A DNA stretch of 64,000 nucleotides from Streptomyces sp. TRM49041 (GCF_008271805.1 NZ_VSRY01000158.1:62001-126000); one strand, 5' to 3'. Shown: positions 35,305-44,729, counted from the first letter of the stretch. The notes: generated from the letters alone by a model not told the origin. Numbers and translations: made by a program.

Positions 35305-38300
35305 GACTGTCCCCTCCTGGAGTGTGAATCGGCCGTGCCGTCCGCGGTGTCTTCCGGGGACAGCTCGCTGAGCGCCTCCGCGGCCGCCACCGCCCCGGCG
35401 CCGTGCTCCTCGTCGGCGGCGATCCTGGCCGCGAGTTCGGCGACCACCGGGGTGCGGAACACGTTCTTGACGGGCACGGGCACCCCCAGCAGCTCCTGGA
35501 GGAGGCCGGCCAGCCGGGTGCCGCTGAGCGAATCGCCGCCCAGCTTGAAGAAGTTGTCGCCGGGGCCCACGTGGTCGAGGCCGAGGATGTCCCCCACGGC
35601 CGCGCACAGCACCAGCTCCAGCGCGTCGCCGGGTTCCGTGGCCGCGTCCGCCGCCGCGGAGTCCTCGGCGGTCTGCTGCGCGCCGGCGGCGGATGCCAGC
35701 GACAGCCGGTCCACCTTGCCGTTGCGGGTGAGCGGCAGCTCCTCCAGCACGGTGAGCCCGGCGGGGACCATGTACGTCGGCAGCTGCTCCGAGAGGCGGG
35801 CCAGGATCTGCTCGCCGGAAGCGCCGTTCCGGGCGACGACATAGGCGTGCAGCCGCCGGATGCCGTGGGCGCTGGCCGGAGCGACCACCACGGCCGCGGC
35901 GACCCGCTCGTCCTGGCGCAGGGCGGCCTCGATCTCGCCGAGCTCGATCCGGTGACCCTGGATCTTCACCTGGAAGTCGTCCCGGCCCAGGATCTCGATG
36001 CCGCCGTCCGGGAGGTAACGGCCGAGATCCCCCGTCAGGTAGGCCCGTTCGCCGGTCTCCGGCAGGTGGATGAAGCGGCTGCGGGTGCGCTCCTCGTCGC
36101 CCCGGTAGCCGAGTGCCAGACCGACGTCGCTGGCCACGGCCATCTCGCCGACCACCCCGAGCGGCCGCTCGTGGGCGGTGGCGTCGACGATGTAGTAGCG
36201 CTGGTTGGTGATGGGCGTGCCGTACGGGATGCTCGTCCACGCCGGGTCGACCTCGTCGATCGGCTGGAACAGCGACCAGCAGATCGTCTCCGTCGGGCCG
36301 CCGGAGCCCACGACCTGGACGCGCGGGGCCTGCGCCCGCAGCCGGTCCGGCAGCGTCAGCGGAATCCAGTCGCCGGAGAGCACCGACAGCCGGAGCGACT
36401 CCAGCGGCCGGCCGCCGCCCCGTCGTTCGCGCACCTCCGCCTCGCCGACGAGCAGCTCCATGAGCACCGGTACGGAGTTCCACAAGGTGACGCGCTCCGC
36501 GGCCACCAGGTCGGCCCAGACATCCGGCTCGGCATGTGCGAACGGCGGCGGCACCACGACCGTACCGCCCTGTGTCAGTACGCCGAACACGTCGTAGACC
36601 GAGGCGTCGAAGTGCAGCCCGGAGATGGCCAGCAGCCGGTCCGAGGCATCGACGCGGAACCGCCCCGCGACGTCGTGGACCAGGTTGACCACACCGATGT
36701 GGTCGACCATCACGCCCTTGGGCTCGCCCGTCGAGCCGGAGGTGAAGATGGTGTACGCCATGTCCGCGGGGGTCTGCGCGGTCGCGGGCCGCGTGGCGTC
36801 GCCGACCTCGAAGTCCTGGTCGACCCGGTAGCGCCGGGCGTTCGGCGGCCAGCCGATCCGGGACTCCAGCGACGACTGGGTGAGGATCTTGTCCACCCCG
36901 GCCTGGGCGAGCAGCCTGCGCAGCCGCTCCGGCGGCACGGAGGCGTCGAGCGGCAGGTAGGCCGCGCCGGACGCCAGGACGCCGTACACCGCTGCGTACT
37001 GCTCCCAGCCCTTGTCCATCACGACGGCGATCAGCTCGCCGGGTTTCGCGCCCTGCTGCCGCAGCCGGTTGCCGATGCGCCAGGCGTACGCGGCGAGTTC
37101 GGCGTAGGTCAGCCGGCGCCTCGCGTCGACGACGGCCTCGGCGTCGGGGGTGCGGGCGGCCTGCTCGGCGAACAGGTCGTGCAGGGTGGTGTACGGGATC
37201 TGTCCCGCCGTGTCGTTGATCCGGCGGCGCAGTTCCCGCTCGGCGGGGGGAATCAGGTCGAAGCGTCGGCTGCGCAGGCTCCGCGGATCGTCGACGAGGC
37301 GCTGGAGCAGGGCGGTGTAGGCGCCGAAGGCGGCCTCGGTGAAGCCGGGGGCGAAGGCGCCGTCGACGTAGTCCCAGATGACGCGGAGCTCGCCGCCGAG
37401 TTCGCGCAGCTGGACGTCGAGGGAGACCTGCGGGGTCTGCGAGATGGAGTAGACCTCGCGTCCCAGGTCGGTGACCGGGCGGCGGGCGGGGTAGTCCAGC
37501 AGGCTGGTGACGACCACCGGCATCCCGGCCTGCGCGCCCGCACCGTGCAGCCGGGTCAGCTCCCGCAGCACCCGGACGCCGTTGAAGCAGCCGTGCTCCA
37601 TGTCCCGGTGCAGCTGGTCGCGCAGGGCGTGCGCGCGGTCCAGGAACGTGGTGCCGGAGCCGTCCGCCGTGAGCATGACGGCGTTGGTGAAGTCGCCCAG
37701 CACCCCGTCGATGTCCTCGTGCACCGGGGGGCGCTGGAAGACCGGGTAGTTGAGGGTGAAGTCGGTCTCCTCCGCCCAGCAGCGCACGACCTCGGCGAAC
37801 GCGGCGGTGAGCAGGACCGACGGGGTCAGCTCCGCTTCCCGCGCCAGCCGCTGGAACCGCTGCCAGTCGGTGGGGGACAGCCGGTGCTCGTGCCGCTCGA
37901 AGCGGACCCCGCCGTCGCGGGCGCCGCCGTCGCGGGCGCCGCAGGTCGGCAGCGAGGGCGCCGGCGGGAGCTGCGACACCCGCTCCAGCCAGTAGTCCCG
38001 GGCCGCGCGAAAGGTCTCGGTGTGGGGCATGGCGTCGGCGCGCCAGCGGGCGTACTCGGCGAATGTGATCCCCGGCTCGGGCAGTTCGGCCGACGGATTC
38101 TCGTACAGGTCGATCAGGTCCGGGAAGAGCACCTGGAAGGCGCTGGACGCGTCGAGCACCTGCAGGTCGATGCCGAGATGGATGCGGCTGAGGTCGCCCT
38201 CGCCGGGCAGGCGGACGATCCTCAGGTCGAAGAGCGGCCAGCTGCCCACCGGGAACACCTGGTGGCTCATCTCCGTCCGCAGCTCCGCGAGCCGACGCCC

Positions 38301-38621
38301 GGCCTCCGCCCCGTCGGTCCCCCGCAGGTCCACGACCGGTATGTCGTACGGCGGAGGCTCGGCGAGCACATGCTGCGTGCCGTCGGACCGGCCGACCGCG
38401 CGCAGCATGTCGTGACGGGCGACGACCCGGCGCCAGGCCGTGGCGAAGCGCTCCGGGTCCAGGGCGGCGCGCTCCCACTCGAAGTAGCCGTAACAGCCGA
38501 CGCTGCCCAGCTCGACCCCCTCTCCGCGCCCGATCATCAGTGCCTGTTGCGTCTCGGTCATGGGGAAGGGCGCGGCGAAGGGGGCGGCGCTGCCGGCGGG
38601 GCCTTGCAAGAGCTCGGTCAT
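35301..38621 (-). CDS. fmoA3: NRPS Cy-A-PCP forming 4-methyloxazoline (FmoA3-like)
   Basis: 1106-aa tridomain synthetase. The heterocyclisation domain begins with FPMTETQQALMIGR and carries the intact DxxxxDxxS motif as DLQVLDASS (D152, D157, S160). The A domain has FTSGSTGEPKG and RNGKVDR. My hand-read code DAYNVSSCWK shares DxYN and the GDWIP block with Cys/Ser pockets of cyclising modules but is distinctive, as expected for alpha-methylserine. The PCP has KLGGDSLSG near the C-terminus. FmoA3 of JBIR-34/-35 biosynthesis has this same Cy-A-PCP order and makes 4-methyloxazoline. ATG at 38621 follows GTGGAG; an in-frame upstream start lacks support. It is the first gene of the minus operon. 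The symbol is by analogy. Confidence 0.93.
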   Translation of the reverse strand: MTELLQGPAGSAAPFAAPFPMTETQQALMIGRGEGVELGSVGCYGYFEWERAALDPERFATAWRRVVARHDMLRAVGRSDGTQHVLAEPPPYDIPVVDLRGTDGAEAGRRLAELRTEMSHQVFPVGSWPLFDLRIVRLPGEGDLSRIHLGIDLQVLDASSAFQVLFPDLIDLYENPSAELPEPGITFAEYARWRADAMPHTETFRAARDYWLERVSQLPPAPSLPTCGARDGGARDGGVRFERHEHRLSPTDWQRFQRLAREAELTPSVLLTAAFAEVVRCWAEETDFTLNYPVFQRPPVHEDIDGVLGDFTNAVMLTADGSGTTFLDRAHALRDQLHRDMEHGCFNGVRVLRELTRLHGAGAQAGMPVVVTSLLDYPARRPVTDLGREVYSISQTPQVSLDVQLRELGGELRVIWDYVDGAFAPGFTEAAFGAYTALLQRLVDDPRSLRSRRFDLIPPAERELRRRINDTAGQIPYTTLHDLFAEQAARTPDAEAVVDARRRLTYAELAAYAWRIGNRLRQQGAKPGELIAVVMDKGWEQYAAVYGVLASGAAYLPLDASVPPERLRRLLAQAGVDKILTQSSLESRIGWPPNARRYRVDQDFEVGDATRPATAQTPADMAYTIFTSGSTGEPKGVMVDHIGVVNLVHDVAGRFRVDASDRLLAISGLHFDASVYDVFGVLTQGGTVVVPPPFAHAEPDVWADLVAAERVTLWNSVPVLMELLVGEAEVRERRGGGRPLESLRLSVLSGDWIPLTLPDRLRAQAPRVQVVGSGGPTETICWSLFQPIDEVDPAWTSIPYGTPITNQRYYIVDATAHERPLGVVGEMAVASDVGLALGYRGDEERTRSRFIHLPETGERAYLTGDLGRYLPDGGIEILGRDDFQVKIQGHRIELGEIEAALRQDERVAAAVVVAPASAHGIRRLHAYVVARNGASGEQILARLSEQLPTYMVPAGLTVLEELPLTRNGKVDRLSLASAAGAQQTAEDSAAADAATEPGDALELVLCAAVGDILGLDHVGPGDNFFKLGGDSLSGTRLAGLLQELLGVPVPVKNVFRTPVVAELAARIAADEEHGAGAVAAAEALSELSPEDTADGTADSHSRRGQS

Positions 38622-38723
38622 GGTCCAACTCCACTCGCAGTAACGGAAATTCAGGGGCCGGGTGCCGCGGGGACATCGCGCCGCAGGGCAGAGCGAGGCT
38701 AGGGCGGGCCGGTTAGCCACGGG

Positions 38724-40592
38724 TTACGCCCCACGGGACTGTCCCGCCGGTTCGCTCGTCGCCCGCCCGTCCGGCAGGGAGAGGGCGAAGAGCCGCACCA
38801 GCGGGTGGAACCGGTAGCACGGCCGGCCGCACTCGTCGGCGCCACTGACCTCCAGCAGTGCCGCGTCCGCCGTGGCCTCCAGCAGCAGTTCGGCGTCCCC
38901 CTCGGGCAGCCCGAGCAGCACCGCCGCCCGCACCGCGGGGAACGGCTGGGGCCCCAGCCCGGCGAGCACCGGGAACGCCCGGCGGGCCTCCGGCCGCAGC
39001 GCCCGCCAGGAAGGCAGGAGCGCGCCGTGCACATCCAGGTCGCCGGAGTGCAGCTCCCGCAGGCGGGTGGCGGGGTCGGCCAGCCGCCGGGCGAGCCGGT
39101 CCGGCGCGTAGTGCGGGCGTGCGGCGATGCGGGTGCCCACGATCCGCAGGGCGAGCGGGAGCCCGGCGCACTGCTCCACGATGACAGCGGCGGCGCCGGG
39201 GGCGGCGGCGATCCGGTCGGGTCCCGCGGCGGCGGCCAGCAGCCGCAGCGCCGGCCCGTCCTCCAGCGGCTCCAGGGCCACGGTGTGCGCCCCGGCCACG
39301 GTGGGCAGCGCGGTGCGTCCGGTGACGAGGACCGCGGGTTCGGGGGTGTTGGGCAGCAGCGGACCGAGCTGCGCGGCACTCGCGGCGTTGTCCAGCAGGA
39401 TGAGCAGTCTCCTGCCGCCGGTGCGCTCCCGGTAGAGGCGGATCAGCTCGTCCAGATCCTCGGCGGCCCCCGCGCCGACGGGCAGTCCGAGTGCCCGCAG
39501 CAGATGCAGGAGCACCCGGCCGGCGGGCCACGCCGTGCCGTCCGGTGCGCGCAGATCGGCGTACAGCTGCCCATCGGGGAAGTGCCGCTTGCACCGGTGC
39601 GCCGCGTGCACGGCCAGCGCGGTCTTGCCGACCCCGGCCATCCCGGTCACCAGCACCCGGCGCGGGCGGTCGGCCGTGGCCGTGTCCGGGGCGAGCGCCC
39701 GGTACAGCAGAGCGAGTTCGTGCTCGCGGCCGGTGAAGTCGACCGTGTCCGGGGGCAGCGTGGCCGGGACGGCGTGGGTGTCCTGCGGGGCGGGCTCGGC
39801 CGGTGCGCCTGGACCCTCCCCGGGCGCGGCGTGCGTCCCGGCCCGCACCCGCGGCAGGCGCATGAGCGAGCCGTCGAGCAGCGCCCGGTAGGTGGCCTGC
39901 AGCTCCTCGCCGGGGTCCACACCGAGCTCTTCCGCCAGCGCCGCACGGCCGTGGTGGTATAGATGGATCGCGTCGGCCTGCCGCCCGCACCGGCACAGCG
40001 CGGTCATCAACTGGCTGCGGATGCGCTCGCGCAGCGGGAACTCGGCCACCAGACCGGTGAGCTCGACGGTGATCTGCTCGTGCCGGCCGAGCGCCAGGTC
40101 CGCCGCGATCCGGTGCTCCAGGATCGCGGCGCGGGCCTCCGTCAGACAGGGGACCTCCGCCTCCGCCAGGTGTTCCGTGGTGTTCGCGAGGGGCTGCCCG
40201 TTCCAGCGCGCCAGCGCGTCCCTGAGGAGGTCGCCCGCCTTTTCGTGGTCCTGTGCGGACAGCGCTTCACGGCCCGCGCGCGCCAGTTCCTCGAATTCGA
40301 TCAAATCGAGTGTGGAATTGCCTATGGCCATGGCATATCCGGGTGGCCTGCGGTCGATGAGTATGTCGTCGCCGAGTATTTTCCGCAGTCTCGACACGTA
40401 GGTGTAGAGCTGGGCGCTCACGGTGACCGGCGGCGCCCAGCCCCACAGCAGCCGGCTGAGCCGGTCGTCGGAGACGACTTCGCCACGGGCCAGCAGGAGT
40501 GCCGCGAGCACGGTGTGCAGCTTGGTTCCGGAGATGGGCACCCTGCGTCCGCGGTCACGCACCTCGACCGGCCCGAGCACTCGAAATTCCAT
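38724..40592 (-). CDS. AfsR-type SARP regulator with NB-ARC domain
   Basis: 622-aa regulator. Residues 1-95 are a winged-helix DNA-binding domain (MEFRVLGPVEVRDRG, LLWGWAPPVTVSAQLYTYVSRLRK). Residues 100-250 are a BTAD, and about 285-580 form an NB-ARC ATPase with Walker A GMAGVGKTAL, RLLILLDNA (Walker B) and GLPLALRIVG. Unlike classical AfsR it ends without TPR repeats. ATG at 40592 precedes an unusually AT-rich start region. Its gene lies 102 bases upstream of the Cy-A-PCP start on the same strand and may be co-transcribed with that operon. It is divergent from the DDMPWG peptide gene. Confidence 0.87.
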   Translation of the reverse strand: MEFRVLGPVEVRDRGRRVPISGTKLHTVLAALLLARGEVVSDDRLSRLLWGWAPPVTVSAQLYTYVSRLRKILGDDILIDRRPPGYAMAIGNSTLDLIEFEELARAGREALSAQDHEKAGDLLRDALARWNGQPLANTTEHLAEAEVPCLTEARAAILEHRIAADLALGRHEQITVELTGLVAEFPLRERIRSQLMTALCRCGRQADAIHLYHHGRAALAEELGVDPGEELQATYRALLDGSLMRLPRVRAGTHAAPGEGPGAPAEPAPQDTHAVPATLPPDTVDFTGREHELALLYRALAPDTATADRPRRVLVTGMAGVGKTALAVHAAHRCKRHFPDGQLYADLRAPDGTAWPAGRVLLHLLRALGLPVGAGAAEDLDELIRLYRERTGGRRLLILLDNAASAAQLGPLLPNTPEPAVLVTGRTALPTVAGAHTVALEPLEDGPALRLLAAAAGPDRIAAAPGAAAVIVEQCAGLPLALRIVGTRIAARPHYAPDRLARRLADPATRLRELHSGDLDVHGALLPSWRALRPEARRAFPVLAGLGPQPFPAVRAAVLLGLPEGDAELLLEATADAALLEVSGADECGRPCYRFHPLVRLFALSLPDGRATSEPAGQSRGA

Positions 40593-40790
40593 GGCAGCCC
40601 CGTTCGTGATGCATGCGAAGAATCTACGAACGACGCTAGATGGAGCCGCTATTCTCTCGATGTCGTGTCGGTTTCACGAGGGTCCCGGCGCGCGAAATCG
40701 GTGGGACAAGGGATTGAAAGGAGGCGTCCCTACTGTCCGTTCGTACCGCAGCAAGCGGCAATGACGGTCCGCCGATGAGGGGGAATCGAA

Positions 40791-40988
40791 ATGTGCAGCA
40801 CTCGGACGACGAAGCGGGCGACGATGGCCGGTCTGGCCGTACTGGCCGGACTCATGACAAGCGCCGGCGCCGGGCTGGGCTCCACCGCCCACTCCGCCAC
40901 GTTCACGAACGGCGACGACATGCCCTGGGGCATCGTCAAGCCCCTGGAGACACCGGTCGCGTCGGACGACGACATGCCGTGGGGGTGA
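40791..40988 (+). CDS. Small secreted peptide with duplicated DDMPWG motif
   Basis: 65-aa predicted precursor. Residues 1-36 look like a signal peptide: basic N-terminus (RTTKR), hydrophobic core AGLAVLAGLMTSAGAGL and an A-x-A site in AHSA. The mature remainder of about 29 residues contains GDDMPWG, a linker IVKPLETPVAS, then DDDMPWG at the extreme C-terminus. The two copies use different codons, so selection on the peptide is suggested. ATG at 40791 has AGGGGG upstream. It lies alone on the plus strand between two AfsR-type regulator genes transcribed away from or toward it. I do not recognise the family. It could be an extracellular signal read by the regulators, a cluster-linked RiPP-like precursor, or an unrelated exported peptide. 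Confidence 0.7.
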   Translation: MCSTRTTKRATMAGLAVLAGLMTSAGAGLGSTAHSATFTNGDDMPWGIVKPLETPVASDDDMPWG

Positions 40989-41010
40989 CCCCCGCGTCAC
41001 CGGCGGACGC

Positions 41011-44000
41011 TCACTCCGACCGGTCCGCCAGCAGCAGCCGCAGGGCCTGGGGGGTGAGGGATCGTTCCGCTCGGGTGCCGCCGCCCGCGTCGCCCGTGCC
41101 GACCGCGCCTGCCGTGCCGCGCCCGCCGGACGCCCCGCGTACCGCGGTCATCAGCCTCAGCACGCCGGCCCGCCAGGGCTGGGCCCCCACCTCCCCGAGC
41201 GAGGCATAGGCCCGCTCGAACCTCTCCGCCGCCGCCGCGTGGTGGCCGCCGATCGCCTCGACACACCCCAGGTCGGTCTCCACCCGCGCGTACAGGAAGC
41301 GGTCGGCCAGCTCCTCGGTGATCTCCAGGGCCTGCCGCAGCGTGCGTCCGGCCGCCGCGAGCAGGCCCTGGCTCCACTGGGCCTCGCCGAGCCCGCGCAG
41401 CGCGTGGGCCTCGCCGACCCGGTCGCCCTCCTTGCGGGACAGCTCCAGCACCTCCTGGAAGGACTCGGCGGCCTCGTCCAGCTCGCCCGCGCACAGCCGT
41501 ACTTCGGCGAGCCGGTAGACGCTCTGCGTCTCCGCGCGGACCGATCCCGCACGCCGGCTCAGCGCCACCGCCTCCACGGCCAGCGGCAACGCCCGCTCCA
41601 CCTGACCGCGGTCCAGTTCGATCTGGGCCAGGTAGCCGAGCAGGTGGGCCTGGTTGCAGGTGTCCCCGGCCGCCGAGAAGCCGTCCAGCGCGGCCCGGCA
41701 GTGCTCCAGCGCCCGGTCCCAGTCGCCCTGGAACCGGGCGCACATGGCCAGGTTCCGCTGGGCGAGCGCCGCCCCGTGCACGTCGTCGGTCCCCCGGAGC
41801 AGCCGCAGAGCGGCCATGTTCCACCCCTCGGCCTGCTCGTAGAGCCGCTGGTAGATGGCGAGCGAGCCCAGCAGCCGCAGCATGGTGGCCTCACCCGACC
41901 GGTCGCCGGTGCGCCGGGCCGACGACAGCGCCGCCTCGGCGCAGCGCTGCCAGTCCTCCAGATAGTTTCGGGTCTCGAAGTGGGGCACGGCGCTCTCGGT
42001 CAGAGCGCACGCGTAGCGTGCCCGGTCGGTCTCGGCCGCGTGCACCACCACGTCTGTGACGGCGGCACGCTCGGACTCGAACCAGTCCAGCGGCGTGGCC
42101 AGCAGTTCGTCCGTCGCGCCGAGCAGGAAGGCGGGCGCCGGCTGCGCGGGCCGGCCGACCGGGAACTCACGTCCTGCCAGGCGCCGGTGGGCCTCCTCGG
42201 CGAGCCAGAGCCAGGCGGCGAAGGTGCGCTCCAGCGCGGCGTGGCACTCCGCCTCCGTCTCGTCCGCCTCGGCACGCTCGCGGGCGAACAGCTGCAGCAG
42301 GTCCTGGAACCGGTAGCGGGCAGCCTGGCCCGCCACCGGGTCGACCGTCTCCAGCAGCTGGGCGTCGACGAGCTGGTCGAGCAGCTCCTCGGCGTGCCAC
42401 AGGTCGGTGTCCACGGTGGCCGCGGCCACCCAGGCCGCGAAGTCCGCGGTACGCAGCAGCCCGAGCCTGCGGTACATGCGGGCCGCCTCCGGGGTCAGGT
42501 CGCGGTACGTCAGCCGGAAGCCCGCCCGCACCCCGCCCTCCTCCGGACTGAGCTCGTCCAGCCGCCGCCGCTGGTCGCGCAGCCGCTCCACCAGCCCGCG
42601 CACGGTGAGACCGGGCTTGGCGGCCAGCCGCGCCCCGGCGATCCGCAGTGCCAGCGGCAGGCAGTCGCACAGCGCGCTGAGCTGTTCGAGAGCGACCGGG
42701 TCGCTGCCGAAGCGGTCGGCGCCGGCGATCTTCGTGAGCAGGGTGGTGGCCTCGGCCGGCGGGAGGACCCGCAGCCTGATCCGCAGCGCCGTGTAGTCGC
42801 CGGTGACGTCGTCCAGGGCCTCGCGCCCGGTGGCCAGGACGACACTGCGGCCGCCACCCGGCAGCAGGGGCCTGAGCTGGGCGAACGACCGCGCGTTGTC
42901 GAGGACGATCAGGGTTCTTCGGGTGCTGAGGAGGCTGCGGAAGAGCGCCGCCCGCTCGTCCGGCTCCTCGGGGATCTGCGGGGCGGGCGTCCCCAGGGCG
43001 CGCAGGAAGCGGTCGAGCACGGCGGAGGGCGAGACCGGCGGGTTCTCCTCGTCGTAGCCCCGCAGATCGGCGTAGAGCTGGCCGTCGGGGAAGCGCTCGG
43101 CCGCCTGGCTGGCCCAGTGGACCGCCAGGGCGGTCTTGCCCACGCCGCCCACTCCGACGATGGTCGCCACGGCGGGGGCGTGCGGATGGTACGGCTCCTT
43201 CAGCAGCCGGTCTAGGGCGGCGAGCTCCTGCTGCCGTCCGGTGAACCTCCGGACATCGGCGGGCAGTTGGGCCGGAACGGTCTGGACGGTGACCGAGGCG
43301 GTCGCGGTCGCGGCGGGCGGCCGGGTCAGCTCCGGTGAGTCGCGCAGGATGAGGTCGTGCAACTGCCGGAGCGCGGGGCCGGGTTCGATCCCCAGCTCCT
43401 CGTTCAGCAGTCGGCGGCCCTGCCGGAACACCTCCAGGGCCTCGGCGCGCTGCCCCGAGCGGTAGAGCGCCAGCATCAGGTGCTCGCGGGACTGCTCGCG
43501 CAGCGGGTGCCGGGCGACCAGTTCGCCGAGCTCCCCGGTCAGCGTCCGGTGCCGTCCCAGCTCCAGCATCAGCCCGGCGCGCTCCTCGATCAGATCGAGC
43601 CGCAGCTGTTCCAGCCGGGCCGCCTCGGCCTCGATCCGCGCCCCGGGGAGTTCGTCGAGGGCCGCGCCCCGCCACTTGCTGAGCGCCTCCTCCAGCAGGG
43701 TGCAGGCGTCCTCGGCCCGGCCGTGCCGGGCGGCGTCCCGGCCGCGCTCGGCCTCCTGCAGGAACTCCACCACGTCGATGCGGTGTTCGCCGCGCGCGAG
43801 GACGTAACCCGGCGGAGATGTGAGCAGCAGTTCGCTCTCCCCGGCCTCCTTGAACGTCTTGCGCAGCGTCGCCACGCAGATCGCGATCTGGTTGCGCGCG
43901 GTCGCCGGAGGACAGTCGGGCCACACGGCGTCGACGAGCGTGTCGACGGACACGATCCGGTCGGCGGAGAGCAGCAGCATCGCGAGCACGGTGGACTGCC

Positions 44001-44079
44001 GTCTGCCCTTGATGCGCAGCGGCACCCCGTCGGCCTGGACGAGCAGGGGGCCGAGCATTCTGAAGACGAACTGGTTCAA
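41011..44079 (-). CDS. AfsR-family regulator: SARP, NB-ARC and TPR
   Basis: 1022-aa AfsR/DnrI-type regulator. Order: winged-helix DNA-binding domain (NQFVFRMLGPLLVQADG, DAVWPDCPPATARNQI), BTAD to about 255, NB-ARC ATPase at about 280-640 (Walker A VGGVGKTAL, LIVLDNARS, CLPLALRIAG), then a helical C-terminal half of TPR repeats (HGAALAQRNLAMCARFQGDWDRALEHCR). I chose the TTG at 44079, preceded by GGGGGG, because family members start just before this beta strand; an ATG 20 codons upstream is possible. The gene is convergent with the DDMPWG peptide gene, 22 bases apart. It likely integrates a signal for cluster expression. Confidence 0.87.
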   Translation of the reverse strand: MNQFVFRMLGPLLVQADGVPLRIKGRRQSTVLAMLLLSADRIVSVDTLVDAVWPDCPPATARNQIAICVATLRKTFKEAGESELLLTSPPGYVLARGEHRIDVVEFLQEAERGRDAARHGRAEDACTLLEEALSKWRGAALDELPGARIEAEAARLEQLRLDLIEERAGLMLELGRHRTLTGELGELVARHPLREQSREHLMLALYRSGQRAEALEVFRQGRRLLNEELGIEPGPALRQLHDLILRDSPELTRPPAATATASVTVQTVPAQLPADVRRFTGRQQELAALDRLLKEPYHPHAPAVATIVGVGGVGKTALAVHWASQAAERFPDGQLYADLRGYDEENPPVSPSAVLDRFLRALGTPAPQIPEEPDERAALFRSLLSTRRTLIVLDNARSFAQLRPLLPGGGRSVVLATGREALDDVTGDYTALRIRLRVLPPAEATTLLTKIAGADRFGSDPVALEQLSALCDCLPLALRIAGARLAAKPGLTVRGLVERLRDQRRRLDELSPEEGGVRAGFRLTYRDLTPEAARMYRRLGLLRTADFAAWVAAATVDTDLWHAEELLDQLVDAQLLETVDPVAGQAARYRFQDLLQLFARERAEADETEAECHAALERTFAAWLWLAEEAHRRLAGREFPVGRPAQPAPAFLLGATDELLATPLDWFESERAAVTDVVVHAAETDRARYACALTESAVPHFETRNYLEDWQRCAEAALSSARRTGDRSGEATMLRLLGSLAIYQRLYEQAEGWNMAALRLLRGTDDVHGAALAQRNLAMCARFQGDWDRALEHCRAALDGFSAAGDTCNQAHLLGYLAQIELDRGQVERALPLAVEAVALSRRAGSVRAETQSVYRLAEVRLCAGELDEAAESFQEVLELSRKEGDRVGEAHALRGLGEAQWSQGLLAAAGRTLRQALEITEELADRFLYARVETDLGCVEAIGGHHAAAAERFERAYASLGEVGAQPWRAGVLRLMTAVRGASGGRGTAGAVGTGDAGGGTRAERSLTPQALRLLLADRSE

Positions 44080-44237
44080 CGGTCCCCCCGGACTGCGACC
44101 TGAGTCAGGTCGGTAACGGTACAACAGGGAAATGGCCATGATCGGGCGCAACCGGCGCTCGGCCAAAGCGGTTTGGAGCCGTGCACGGGCCCTGCCGGCG
44201 CCGCTTCGGTGGTCAGACGGCGGGCCGGCGAGCGACC

Positions 44238-44729
44238 TCAGGACGAGACGTGCGGAGCGACGGTGCACAGCGCCCGCGACAGCTCGCGCAGCGCTTCGGT
44301 TGCCCGGTGGAACTCCTCCTCACCGCCCAGCTCACCGCACAACTGCCGGGCCAGTTCGGCGTGACCGGGTCCGACCTCGCGCAGCGCCGCTTCCCCCAGC
44401 TCGGTGGCCACGAGCAGCCTGGCGCGCCGGTGCGCGGGGTTGTCGCGGTAGTCGGCCAGCCCCTGCCGCACGAGCAGATCGGCGAGGCGCTGCACACTCT
44501 GCCGCGTGATGCCCAGGAGCCGGGCGATTCCGGAAACGGACTGCGGCCCGCCCCCCACCGCGTCGAGGACCTGCCACTGGGCGGCGCTCAACCCGGACGG
44601 CTGCGTCACCTGGTTGAGCAACGCCATGAACCGGCCGTTCAGATGGAGGACGGCCAGGGCGGAGCGGCTGAGGGCGTCGACGGCACCCATGCCGCCGCCG
44701 ACGTCCTTACCGGATGTCGCGACACGCAC
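44238..44729 (-). CDS. MarR-family transcriptional regulator
   Basis: 163-aa winged-helix regulator of the MarR family. The core reads GLSAAQWQVLDAV, VSGIARLLGITRQSVQRLADLLVRQGLADY (recognition helix) and the beta-wing DNPAHRRARLLVATELG. GTG at 44729 follows AGAGGGG. The gene lies 158 bases upstream of the AfsR gene on the same strand and may mark the right edge of the peptide cluster. MarR proteins usually respond to small aromatic ligands and repress neighbouring efflux or catabolic genes; no target site was identified. Confidence 0.87.
   Translation of the reverse strand: MRVATSGKDVGGGMGAVDALSRSALAVLHLNGRFMALLNQVTQPSGLSAAQWQVLDAVGGGPQSVSGIARLLGITRQSVQRLADLLVRQGLADYRDNPAHRRARLLVATELGEAALREVGPGHAELARQLCGELGGEEEFHRATEALRELSRALCTVAPHVSS

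Noticed and set aside
33904..38676. Reading frame that would fuse the SHMT with 1100 upstream codons
   Set aside because: The upstream part is an out-of-frame translation of the Cy-A-PCP gene; a strong RBS and ATG mark the true SHMT start at 35304.
40791..40988. Classical lanthipeptide or lasso peptide precursor
   Set aside because: No lanthionine synthetase, lasso cyclase, radical-SAM or YcaO gene is adjacent, and the tail lacks Ser/Cys patterns; a Sec-type signal peptide is more apparent.
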